A stretch of DNA of 64,000 nt from the NCBI RefSeq assembly GCF_002531825.1, contig NZ_NWSX01000009.1, positions 124,001 to 188,000 on the forward strand. The letters are read 5' to 3'. This document shows positions 52,583-61,361 of the stretch, in pieces (the first letter of the stretch is position 1; the number at the start of each line of letters is the position of its first letter). This DNA comes from Rhizobium sp. J15 (GTDB lineage Bacteria > Pseudomonadota > Alphaproteobacteria > Rhizobiales > Rhizobiaceae). Made by a program: the position numbers and the translations under genes. Under the pieces are notes generated by a model. It saw only the letters and a program-made list of their open reading frames with translations, did no database searches and was not told where the DNA came from.

Positions 52583-54064
52583 CTACACTGCCAGTTTGCC
52601 GTCGAGATAGAGCTGCAAGGTCTCCCGCGTGCCCTTTACCCACAGGGTTTTGAGCGCATGGGCGAAACGTTTGCGGAAAAGTTCGGATTTCGCCACTTCG
52701 CCGAAAATGTCGTCGAAGGCGAGGAAGGCTGACGGATCGTCCTTGGCTTTCAGCGCCGCCGCATGCAGCCGATCGGCGCTGGCGTCGTTGAAGACGATAT
52801 CCTTGCCGCTGTCGGTCTCGCCGGCGAAGTAGCGGCACCACAGCGCCGAAACCAGCGCGAGGCCGACGATATCCCTGCCCTGGCGGAGATTGTCGAGCGT
52901 CGAAGGCAGGATGAATTTCGGCTGGCGGTTCGAGCCGTCCTGCGCCAGCCGCGGAATGGTATCGGCAATCTTCGGATTGAGCAGGCGATGTTCGATCAGT
53001 GCGAAATAATCCGTCAGCGAGGTGTTCGGCACCGGCGGCACGATCGGAATGATCTCGTCCTTCTCGAGCTTCGCCAGGAAGGCGCGGATCAGCGGGTCCT
53101 CCATGGAATCATGCACGAAATGAATGTCCATCAGTGCCGCCGGATAGGCGATCGCCGCATGCCCGCCGTTGAGAATCCGGATCTTCATATGCTCGTAAGG
53201 CGTGACGTCGGGAACGAAGGTGACGCCGACTTTTTCCAGCGCCGGCCGGCCGGCCGTGAACTTGTCTTCGAGCACCCACTGCTTGAATTCTTCGCAATAG
53301 ACCGGCCAGTTGTCTTCGATGCCGAAATTATCCCGGAGGAAATCGATCTCCCGCTGGCCGGTCGCCGGCGTGATGCGGTCGACCATCGCATTCGGGAAGG
53401 CGACATTGGCGCGGATCCAATCGGCAAGAGCTGGGTCGGAAAGCGCCGCCGTGCCGATCACGGCATTGGCGGTGACGATGCCGTTATGCGGAATGTTGTC
53501 GCAGGACATGACGGTGAAGGGCACGAGGCCCTTATCCTTGCGCGCCTTCAGGCCAGCGACGATCAGGCCGAAGACCGTTTTCGGCGCATCGGGATTTTTC
53601 CCGTCGGTGGCAATCGCCGGATGCGCCGGATTGAATGTGCCCGAAGCATCGATGAAATAACCGCCCTCGGTGATCGTCAGCGAGACGATGCGGATCTCCG
53701 GATCGGCAAGCCTGGCGATGATCGCGGCGGCATCGCCGACCGGCAGGATGTCGATCATCGGCGCGGTCACGCGCGCCGCCGTCTTGTTGTTGTCCTGCTC
53801 CACCACCGTCGTCAGGAAATCCTGCGCCGCAAGCTTTTCGCGCATGGCGGCATCCGAGGGCAGCACGCCGGCGCCGACGATCGCCCAGTCATGATCGGCG
53901 CCCTGGTTGAAGAGATCGTCGAGATAGATCGCCTGGTGGGCGCGGTGGAAATTGCCGACCCCGAAGTGCACGATGCCGGCTTTCAGCGAGGCCCTGTCAT
54001 AGGAGGGGACGGCGGCAGTGCGCGCCGCGTCCGAAAGCGTTGCCAGCGATAGTTTGCACGTCAT
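52583..54064 (-). CDS. mtlK: Polyol (mannitol/D-arabinitol-type) dehydrogenase
   Basis: 493-residue long-chain dehydrogenase/reductase. The NAD-binding region is VHFGVGNFHRAHQAIYLDDL (near residue 32), VSLTITEGGYFID lies near residue 127 and the catalytic Lys is expected in the MKIRILNGGHAAIAYPAAL segment. It oxidises an alditol to a 2-ketose; mannitol to fructose or D-arabinitol to D-xylulose are the usual reactions. The symbol rests on similarity to rhizobial MtlK; the adjacent pentulose kinase makes a pentitol equally likely. It follows the ATPase gene of the transporter by 83 bp. Confidence 0.9.
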   Translation of the reverse strand: MTCKLSLATLSDAARTAAVPSYDRASLKAGIVHFGVGNFHRAHQAIYLDDLFNQGADHDWAIVGAGVLPSDAAMREKLAAQDFLTTVVEQDNNKTAARVTAPMIDILPVGDAAAIIARLADPEIRIVSLTITEGGYFIDASGTFNPAHPAIATDGKNPDAPKTVFGLIVAGLKARKDKGLVPFTVMSCDNIPHNGIVTANAVIGTAALSDPALADWIRANVAFPNAMVDRITPATGQREIDFLRDNFGIEDNWPVYCEEFKQWVLEDKFTAGRPALEKVGVTFVPDVTPYEHMKIRILNGGHAAIAYPAALMDIHFVHDSMEDPLIRAFLAKLEKDEIIPIVPPVPNTSLTDYFALIEHRLLNPKIADTIPRLAQDGSNRQPKFILPSTLDNLRQGRDIVGLALVSALWCRYFAGETDSGKDIVFNDASADRLHAAALKAKDDPSAFLAFDDIFGEVAKSELFRKRFAHALKTLWVKGTRETLQLYLDGKLAV

Positions 54065-54147
54065 GTTTCAGTCCTCTTGAAGGTCTTGCCGAGACGGCCG
54101 GGCGCCATCGCCCGGCTCGCATGCCTGCCCCCAGCCGGCTGCCCACC

Positions 54148-55146
<999 letters not shown>

Positions 55147-55162
55147 GTTTCTCTCCCTTTTC

Positions 55163-55993
55163 TTATTTCACTGCGCCGAAGGTCAGGCCGCGGACGAGTT
55201 GTTTCTGGCTGAACCAGCCGAGGATCAGGATCGGCGCGATCGCCATGGTCGATGCGGCCGAGAGCTTGGCGTAGAACAGGCCTTCCGGGCTGGAATAGGA
55301 GGCGATGAAGGCCGTCAGCGGCGCCGCCTTCGAGGCGGTGAGGTTGAGCGTCCAGAAGGCCTCGTTCCAGGCGAGGATGATGTTCAGGAGCAGGGTCGAG
55401 GCGATGCCGGGCACCGCCATCGGCGTCAGCACGTAGACGATCTCCTTCATCAGCGACGCCCCGTCCATGCGGGCCGCCTCGAGGATCTCGCCGGGGATTT
55501 CCTTGAAGTAGGTGTAGAGCATCCAGACGATGATCGGCAGGTTGATCAGGGTGAGCACGATCACCAGACCGGTGCGCGTGTCGAGCAGGCCGGAATTGCG
55601 GAACATCAGATAGATCGGGATCAGCGCGCCCACAGGCGGCATCATCTTGGTCGAGAGCATCCACATCAGCACGTCCTTGGTCCGCTTGGTGGGCGCGAAT
55701 GCCATCGCCCAGGCGGCCGGGATCGCGATGATCAGGCCGATCAGCGTCGAGCCGAAGGAGATCACCACCGAATTCATGAAGTGACCGAGATAGTTCGACC
55801 GGCTCTGCACCTCCGCATAATTCTCCGTCGTCCAGTGGAAGAACAGGAACTGCGGCGGCGAGGCGATGGCGTCGGCCTCCGACTTGAAGCTGGTCAGGAA
55901 CGTCCACAGGATCGGGAAGAAGATCAGGATGCCGAGCGTCCAGGCAATCGCGGTGACGATGACCTTGCGCTGGGTTGTGACTTTTCGAGCCAT
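55163..55993 (-). CDS. smoG: Polyol ABC transporter permease (SmoG-like)
   Basis: 276-residue permease of the MalG type with six membrane segments. The EAA loop is [25 protein letters not shown] near residue 195. ATG 55993 lies one base after the stop of the preceding permease gene, so coupled translation is likely; the open frame continues far upstream inside the other permease gene, in another frame, and is not real. It lies 16 bp before the ATPase start. Confidence 0.9.
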   Translation of the reverse strand: MARKVTTQRKVIVTAIAWTLGILIFFPILWTFLTSFKSEADAIASPPQFLFFHWTTENYAEVQSRSNYLGHFMNSVVISFGSTLIGLIIAIPAAWAMAFAPTKRTKDVLMWMLSTKMMPPVGALIPIYLMFRNSGLLDTRTGLVIVLTLINLPIIVWMLYTYFKEIPGEILEAARMDGASLMKEIVYVLTPMAVPGIASTLLLNIILAWNEAFWTLNLTASKAAPLTAFIASYSSPEGLFYAKLSAASTMAIAPILILGWFSQKQLVRGLTFGAVK

Positions 55994-55994
55994 C

Positions 55995-56867
55995 TCAAGC
56001 CTCCAGATTCTTGCCGACGAGGCGGACGAGGAAGATCGCAACGATATTGGCAAGCACGACTGCGACGATGCCGCCCGCCGAAGCGCCGCCGATATCGAAC
56101 TGCAGGAGCGCCTGCGCATAGACGAGATAGGTGAGATTGGTGCTGTCTGTGCCCGGCCCGCCATTGGTGGTGACGAGGATTTCGGCGAAGACCGAAAGCA
56201 GGAAGATCGTCTGGATCAGGATCACCACGGTGATGGCGCGGGCCATGTGCGGCAGGATGATGTAGATGAATTTCGAGATCGCCCCGGCGCCGTCCATTTC
56301 GGCCGCCTCCTTCTGCTCTTCGTCGAGCGACTGCAATGCGGTCAGCAGGATGAGGGTGGCAAAGGGCAGCCATTGCCAGGCGACGATGAGAATGACGGAA
56401 AACAGCGGCGCATTCGCCAGCCAGTCGATCGGCTGCAGGCCGAGCGCCTTCGCAAGATGGGCGAAGAGGCCGTTGACCGGGTTCATGAACATGTTCTTCC
56501 AGACGAGTGCCGCCACAGTCGGCATGACGAAGAACGGCGCAATGACGAGGATGCGCACGATCCCCTGCCCGTACATCGGCTGATCGAGCAGCAGCGCGAA
56601 GGCGATGCCGCCGATGACGGTGATGACGAGCACGCCGGCGACAAGCAGCAGCGTATTGACCAGCGCCGCGAAGAAGGCCGGATCGGACAGGAAATATTCG
56701 TAGTTCAGAAAGCCGACGAAGCTTTCCATGCCGGGATTGAGCAGATTGTAATTCAGCAGCGAGAAATAGATCGTCATCGCGAGTGGGACGATCATCCACG
56801 CGAAGAGGAAAAGCACGGAGGGTGCAATCATCAGGCGTGCTGCGGAGCGAGTGTGTAACGTTGCCAT
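55995..56867 (-). CDS. smoF: Polyol ABC transporter permease (SmoF-like)
   Basis: 290-residue permease of the MalF type with six membrane segments. The EAA loop reads EEQKEAAEMDGAGAISKFIYIILPHM near residue 198, and LVTTNGGPGTDSTNLTYLVYAQAL follows, a MalF/UgpA hallmark. ATG 56867 is preferred over a GTG three codons upstream. It comes after a strong intercistronic hairpin, so its transcript level may be lower than that of the binding protein. Confidence 0.9.
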   Translation of the reverse strand: MATLHTRSAARLMIAPSVLFLFAWMIVPLAMTIYFSLLNYNLLNPGMESFVGFLNYEYFLSDPAFFAALVNTLLLVAGVLVITVIGGIAFALLLDQPMYGQGIVRILVIAPFFVMPTVAALVWKNMFMNPVNGLFAHLAKALGLQPIDWLANAPLFSVILIVAWQWLPFATLILLTALQSLDEEQKEAAEMDGAGAISKFIYIILPHMARAITVVILIQTIFLLSVFAEILVTTNGGPGTDSTNLTYLVYAQALLQFDIGGASAGGIVAVVLANIVAIFLVRLVGKNLEA

Positions 56868-56921
56868 GGCAATCACCGATCTGATCTGACGCGGGGGCCG
56901 GTCGCAGGATAATTTTCTCTG

Positions 56922-56961
56922 AAAAAGGCGGCCGCCGATGCAATTCGGGCAATCGGCGGCC
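56922..56961 (-). promoter_or_regulatory. Intercistronic hairpin/attenuator between smoE and smoF
   Basis: Perfect 10-bp stem GGCCGCCGAT/ATCGGCGGCC with a 12-nt loop, followed on the transcribed strand by GCC and five T. It lies 45 bp after the binding-protein stop and 55 bp before the permease start. It looks like a partial terminator that sets a high binding-protein to permease ratio. Confidence 0.75.
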
Positions 56962-57006
56962 CAGAGGGGCGGATTGTCAAGTATCCGCCTCTTGGCTCAG
57001 GAGGTG

Positions 57007-58317
57007 TTATTTGATGTAGCCGGCCTTGGTCATTTCGCGGGTTGCCAGCTGCTGTGCGCTCTGCAGTGCCTGGTCGACCGTAATCTGGCCGGCAAGGGCT
57101 GCCGAGAACTGCTGGCCCACCGCCGTGCCGATACCCTGGAATTCCGGGATCGCCACGAACTGGACGCCGACATAGGGGACCGGCTTGACGGTCGGCTTGG
57201 TCGGATCGGCCGAGTTGATCGAGTCGAGCGTCATCTTGGCGAAGGGAGCGGCCTTCTGGTACTCCGCATTCTCATAGAGCGAGGTGCGGGTGCCGGGAGG
57301 TGCGTTCAGCCAGCCTTCCTTCTCGGCGACGAGGTTGGTGTAGTCCTTGCTCGTTGCCCAGGCGACGAACTTCTCGGCGGCTTCGACCTTCTGCGAGCCT
57401 GCCGGGATGGCGAGGTTCCAGGCCCACAGCCAGTTGCCGCGCTTGCCGAGGCCCTTGTCCGGGGCGAGCGCGAAGCCGACCTTGTCGGCGACGGTGGATT
57501 CCTTCGGGTTGCTGACGAAGGAAGCCGCGACGGTTGCGTCGATCCACATGCCGCATTTGCCGGTCTGGAAGAGCGCCAGGTTTTCGTTGAAGCCGTTGGA
57601 GGAAGCGCCCGGAGGGCCGGCATCCTTCATCAGGTTGACGTAGAAGTTCAGCGTGTCCTTCCACTCGGGCTGATCGAACTGCGGCTTCCACTGCTCGTCG
57701 AACCAGCGCGCGCCGAAGGAGTTCGACATGGCCGTCAGGAAGGCCATGTTCTCGCCCCAGCCGGCCTTGCCGCGCAGGCAGATGCCGTAGATTTCCTTGT
57801 CCTTGTTGGTGATCTTGCGGGCAGCCTCCGCAACGAAGTCCCAGGTCGGGGCGTCGGGCATCTTCAGCCCGGCGGCATCGAACAGGTCCTTGCGGTACAT
57901 GACCATCGAGCTTTCGCCGTAGAACGGAGCCGCATAGAGCTTGCCGTCCGTGGTCAGGCCGCTGCGGATCGCCGGCAGCAGGTCGTCGGCATCATAATTG
58001 GCGCCGAGATTGTCGAGCGGCAGCAGCCAGCCCTGCTTCGACCAGATCGGAACTTCATAGGTGCCGATCGTCAGAACGTCGTACTGGCCGCCCTTGGTCG
58101 CGATGTCGGTCGTGACCTTCTGGCGCAGCACGTTTTCTTCGAGGGTGACCCATTCGAGGTCGATGCCGGGATTCTTCGCCTTGAAGTCATCCGTCAGCTT
58201 CTGCATCCGGATCATGTCGCCGTTGTTGACGGTCGCGATTGTCAGCGTCTCGGCCGAAGCCATGCCGGCAAACGCCAGTGCTGAGCAGGCGCCCAGCAGA
58301 AAAGTTCTCAATGTCAT
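57007..58317 (-). CDS. smoE: Polyol ABC transporter substrate-binding protein (SmoE-like)
   Basis: 436 residues with a signal peptide (LLGACSALAFAGMASA, cleavage before ETLTIATVNN). It is a large SBP_bac_1 family protein like SmoE and MalE-type sugar-alcohol binding proteins, with AAPFYGESSMVMYRKDLFDAAGL and GNWLWAWNLAIPAGSQK. GGGAGGAAG precedes ATG 58317. It is first in the polyol operon and is preceded by TTGCTCA/TGAGCAA palindromes. Expected ligands are sorbitol, mannitol or a pentitol. Confidence 0.92.
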   Translation of the reverse strand: MTLRTFLLGACSALAFAGMASAETLTIATVNNGDMIRMQKLTDDFKAKNPGIDLEWVTLEENVLRQKVTTDIATKGGQYDVLTIGTYEVPIWSKQGWLLPLDNLGANYDADDLLPAIRSGLTTDGKLYAAPFYGESSMVMYRKDLFDAAGLKMPDAPTWDFVAEAARKITNKDKEIYGICLRGKAGWGENMAFLTAMSNSFGARWFDEQWKPQFDQPEWKDTLNFYVNLMKDAGPPGASSNGFNENLALFQTGKCGMWIDATVAASFVSNPKESTVADKVGFALAPDKGLGKRGNWLWAWNLAIPAGSQKVEAAEKFVAWATSKDYTNLVAEKEGWLNAPPGTRTSLYENAEYQKAAPFAKMTLDSINSADPTKPTVKPVPYVGVQFVAIPEFQGIGTAVGQQFSAALAGQITVDQALQSAQQLATREMTKAGYIK

Positions 58318-58341
58318 ATCTTCCTCCCAGAAGACGAGATG

Positions 58342-58367
58342 TGAGCATTCGCTTTGCTCATGAGCAA
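58342..58367. promoter_or_regulatory. SorC operator candidates before smoE
   Basis: TGAGCA-TTCGCT-TTGCTCA forms one palindrome (58342-58360), and the immediately following TTGCTCA/TGAGCAA (58354-58367) is a perfect 14-bp palindrome sharing a half-site. A further TTACTCA half-site lies at about 58368-58374. They lie 25-50 bp upstream of smoE. Confidence 0.75.
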
Positions 58368-58456
58368 TTACTCACCAGACGGCAAAAAAAGTCAATCGGC
58401 ATTCGTTGCTGCGATGCCGAAGAAAACACCTATCTCATTGATCTGAAATGGAAAAT

Positions 58457-58481
58457 TTTTTGCTCAGTTCCTGAGCAAAAA
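58457..58481. promoter_or_regulatory. Second SorC operator candidate, overlapping regulator stop codon
   Basis: Perfect arms TTTTTGCTCAG (58457-58467) and CTGAGCAAAAA (58471-58481) around TTC. It contains the same TGCTCA/TGAGCA half-sites as 58342-58367 and spans the last codons and stop of the SorC gene. Besides operator use, the hairpin plus A/T ends could act as a terminator for the regulator gene. Confidence 0.7.
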
Positions 58482-59417
58482 CTCAGCGGTGTCCTCGTCC
58501 GTGATCAGGCCGTTGATCTGGTGGCCGACGACGGCGGCCCTGATCGCCTTGTATTTTCGCTTGCCCTTGGCCAGTCCGATGACCGTCGACGACTCGCGCG
58601 ACGGGATCGGCGCGGAGGCGACGCGCTCGTTGATCGGGTTGTCGATCAGCCTGCCGTCGGCATCGAAGATCCAGCCGCAGATCTCGCCCGCAGCACCGCC
58701 GCGCATCAGCTCCATCATCTCGTCCTTTTCGAGGAACCCGTCGACGCAGAGCGGCCCGTCGATGCCAAGCTCGCCGATGCCGACGAAGGTGACGTCGGCC
58801 TGGGCGCTCATGTCGAGCGTCGAGCGCACCAGTTGCTGGCCATGCAGCAATTCCCGCTCCTCCGCCGACGTGACGAGCACCGGCAGCGGCATCGGATAAT
58901 GCCGCGCTTTCACCGCATCCGCCATGCTGAAGATGACGTTGTAATAGGCCGCCGATCCGTCCGGCGCGATGTTGCCGGTCAGCGAAACGATGCGGTGGCC
59001 GGGACATTCGATGGCCGGCAGCTGGTCGACGGCGGCCTTCAGCGTGCGGCCTGTCCCGACCGCAAGCACGATCGGTTCCGGCCGTTTCAGCCAGCGCTCG
59101 ATTTCGGCCGCTGCCGCCTCGGCGATGCCGACCGTGGTCGATGAGGAGCCGGGGTCGCTCGGCACCACTTCCACATGTTTCAGTCCGAATTTCCGCCGCA
59201 GCTGGTTGGCAAGCTCGAGACAGGCGGCGATCGGATGGTCGAGCCGCACCTTGATGAGACGCTCGGCCACCGCGAGCGACACCAGCCGCTGCGCCGATTG
59301 CCGCGAGATCCCCATCGACGCGGCGATTTCGTCCTGCGTGCGCCCGGCGACGTAATAAAGCCAGCCGGCGCGTGCCGCATCGTCGAGCCGTCCAGGGGTC
59401 TCGGATCTTTTTGCCAT
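58464..59417 (-). CDS. SorC/DeoR family regulator of the polyol operon
   Basis: 317 residues. The HTH is ARAGWLYYVAGRTQDEIAASMGISRQSAQRLV (within residues 15-47), and the sugar-binding domain spans residues about 65-315, with IVLAVGTGRTLKAAVDQL near residue 117 and GLAKGKRKYKAIRAAVVG near the end. It lies upstream of smoE on the same strand, 146 bp away, with repeated TTGCTCA operator candidates. It probably responds to the phosphorylated product of the operon's kinase or to a polyol. It is only distantly similar to the SorC protein at 43554. Confidence 0.92.
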   Translation of the reverse strand: MAKRSETPGRLDDAARAGWLYYVAGRTQDEIAASMGISRQSAQRLVSLAVAERLIKVRLDHPIAACLELANQLRRKFGLKHVEVVPSDPGSSSTTVGIAEAAAAEIERWLKRPEPIVLAVGTGRTLKAAVDQLPAIECPGHRIVSLTGNIAPDGSAAYYNVIFSMADAVKARHYPMPLPVLVTSAEERELLHGQQLVRSTLDMSAQADVTFVGIGELGIDGPLCVDGFLEKDEMMELMRGGAAGEICGWIFDADGRLIDNPINERVASAPIPSRESSTVIGLAKGKRKYKAIRAAVVGHQINGLITDEDTAEFLLRN

Positions 59418-59554
59418 TGAATGCCTACCGCACGAAGTGAGCCGGCTTGCCGCCGTCGAACATGATTTTTGAGTCTGTATCGCGCCAGATCAAAACAAAA
59501 TTCCTGGAAATGTCGAGCCCGTTGCAACCGAGCCCGTGAAATAACCGATGCCGC

Positions 59555-60214
59555 TCAGGCAAACCATTGCATGACGATATAGATCGCCGCCTTCGCCAGA
59601 CCGTAAATCACGCCGCCGGCGATGACGAGCGATACGGCCGTCATGATGAAACCGGCAAGCGCGAAAAGCCCGTCGCGCCCCAAGATACCGAAGGCAAAGA
59701 CCGAAATGGTGATCGCCGGCAGGATATTGCCGAGCGGCACCGGCAGCACCAGCACGATCGACAGCAGCAGGCATGCGAGACCGGCGAAATATTCCGCCGG
59801 CGGCTCGGCGAAGATCGCGAGCCTCGGCTTCAGCATGCGCTCGGCCCAGGCGAGCCAGCGATGGATGCGCACGACGATGGTCTCGAAATCCTCCCGCCGC
59901 ATCGAGCGGTTGGCAATCGCCTTCGGCAGCCAGGGTTTCAGCCCGAAGGTCAGTTGCACCGCCAGGAAAACCAGCGGCGCCCCAAGCACCGCCGAGGTGC
60001 CGGGCGGAGTGGGAAAGGCGTTCGGCAGCGCAAAGATCAGCATCAGCGCGCTGATCGCCCTGTCGCCCATGGTCTGGAACAGATCGCCGATCGAAATCCA
60101 TTCCCGGCTCCGGTCGCCGGCAAGCTGCCGCAGGACGGCTGAGAGGCGGCGGCCCTTGGGGCGTGGCGGACGTGGTCTTCTGCGTCTTTGGGATTCGGCG
60201 TTTTCGATGGTCAT
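59555..60214 (-). CDS. exoD: ExoD family exopolysaccharide synthesis protein
   Basis: 219 residues. After an Arg/Pro-rich lead, the conserved core ISIGDLFQTMGDRAISALMLIFALPNAFPTPPGTSAVLGAPLVF (residues about 40-85) and several later hydrophobic segments (IPLPLGNILPAI-type region as VLVLPVPLGNILPAITIS) match ExoD. Rhizobial exoD mutants have been reported to have altered exopolysaccharide and alkali sensitivity. ATG 60214 gives the family length; an upstream ATG at 60337 would add an atypical 41-residue lead. It is monocistronic, with no clear neighbours of the same pathway. Confidence 0.88.
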   Translation of the reverse strand: MTIENAESQRRRRPRPPRPKGRRLSAVLRQLAGDRSREWISIGDLFQTMGDRAISALMLIFALPNAFPTPPGTSAVLGAPLVFLAVQLTFGLKPWLPKAIANRSMRREDFETIVVRIHRWLAWAERMLKPRLAIFAEPPAEYFAGLACLLLSIVLVLPVPLGNILPAITISVFAFGILGRDGLFALAGFIMTAVSLVIAGGVIYGLAKAAIYIVMQWFA

Positions 60215-60443
60215 GATACCGGTGGATGGTGGAAATGTAGGCTGCGATTCTGGCGGCGCAATATGCCAATTGAATGACTTATGAGACAGGATATCGAATG
60301 AGAAGACCTGGCGGCGGCGATTTGCGTTTTCGATCATCGTTCATTTGCCGCGCAAGCGGATGGCAGCGCGAGGATTGAAGGCTTGTAATTCCACCGCAAC
60401 AGTGCGAGCAGACGCTGCAGGACCAGAGAGACGGCACAGTGCA

Positions 60444-61361
60444 ATGATCATTTCATTCGACATCGGCGGTTCCGCCATCAAGGGCGGCATCGCCCGCTCC
60501 GAGACAGACATCGTCCCTCTCGGCCGCCGCCCGACGCCGAAGGACGATTTTGCCGCTTTCGTCGAGACCTTGCGCGCCATCATCGCCGAAACAGGCGAAC
60601 AGCCGAGCTGCATCGCGCTCTCCATCGCCGGCGTCGTCGATCCCGATACGCAGCGCCTGACCTGCGCCAATATTCCCTGCATCCATGGCCGCACGCTCGC
60701 GGCCGATCTCGAAGCCGAACTCGATCTGCCGGTTTTGATCGCCAACGATGCCGATTGTTTCGCCATGGCCGAAGCCGGTCTCGGCGCCGGCCGCGGCCAT
60801 CGCATCGTCTTCGGCGCCATTCTCGGCACCGGTGTCGGCGGCGGCCTGGTTGCCGACGGCCGCCTCGTCAACGAGGCCGGCGGCTTCGCCGGCGAATGGG
60901 GTCACGGCCCGATCATCGCTTCGGCGGCCGGCAATCCGCCCGCCGCCATTCCCGCCTATGCCTGCGGCTGCGGCCAGAAGGGCTGCGTCGACACCGTCGG
61001 TGGCGCCCGGGGGCTGGAGCGCCTGCACAAGACGCTGCACGATCTCGATCTTTCCAGCGAGGAGATCATCGCAGAGTGGCGGCACGGCGAGGAGAAGGCG
61101 GCACGCACCATCGACGTCTATGTCGATCTCGTCGCCTCGCCCTTGGCGCTGACCATCAACATCACCGGCGCCACGATCGTTCCGGTCGGCGGCGGTCTTT
61201 CCAATGTCGAGCCGCTGCTTGCCGAACTCGACCGCGCCGTGCGCGCCCGCACCCTGCGCAGGTTCGACCGCCCGCTGGTGGTGTCGAGCCAATGCCGTAT
61301 CGAACCGGGCCTGATCGGCGCTGCACTCCTCGGACTGAAAGCCGAAGCGGCTGCGTCCTAA
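60444..61361 (+). CDS. ROK family sugar kinase (N-acetylglucosamine kinase-like)
   Basis: 305 residues. The N-terminal ATP motif is SFDIGGSAIKGGIARSE (residues 4-20), the catalytic Asp is in IANDADCFAMAEAG, the sugar-binding region has GTGVGGGLVADGRLVNEAGGFAGEWGH, and the zinc motif is CGCGQKGCVD. EWGHGP and the zinc cluster fit NagK-like and other ROK kinases. It is convergent with a GH20 hexosaminidase gene and overlaps its end by four bases, so a role in N-acetylhexosamine use is plausible. ATG 60444 follows a weak ribosome site. Confidence 0.88.
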   Translation: MIISFDIGGSAIKGGIARSETDIVPLGRRPTPKDDFAAFVETLRAIIAETGEQPSCIALSIAGVVDPDTQRLTCANIPCIHGRTLAADLEAELDLPVLIANDADCFAMAEAGLGAGRGHRIVFGAILGTGVGGGLVADGRLVNEAGGFAGEWGHGPIIASAAGNPPAAIPAYACGCGQKGCVDTVGGARGLERLHKTLHDLDLSSEEIIAEWRHGEEKAARTIDVYVDLVASPLALTINITGATIVPVGGGLSNVEPLLAELDRAVRARTLRRFDRPLVVSSQCRIEPGLIGAALLGLKAEAAAS

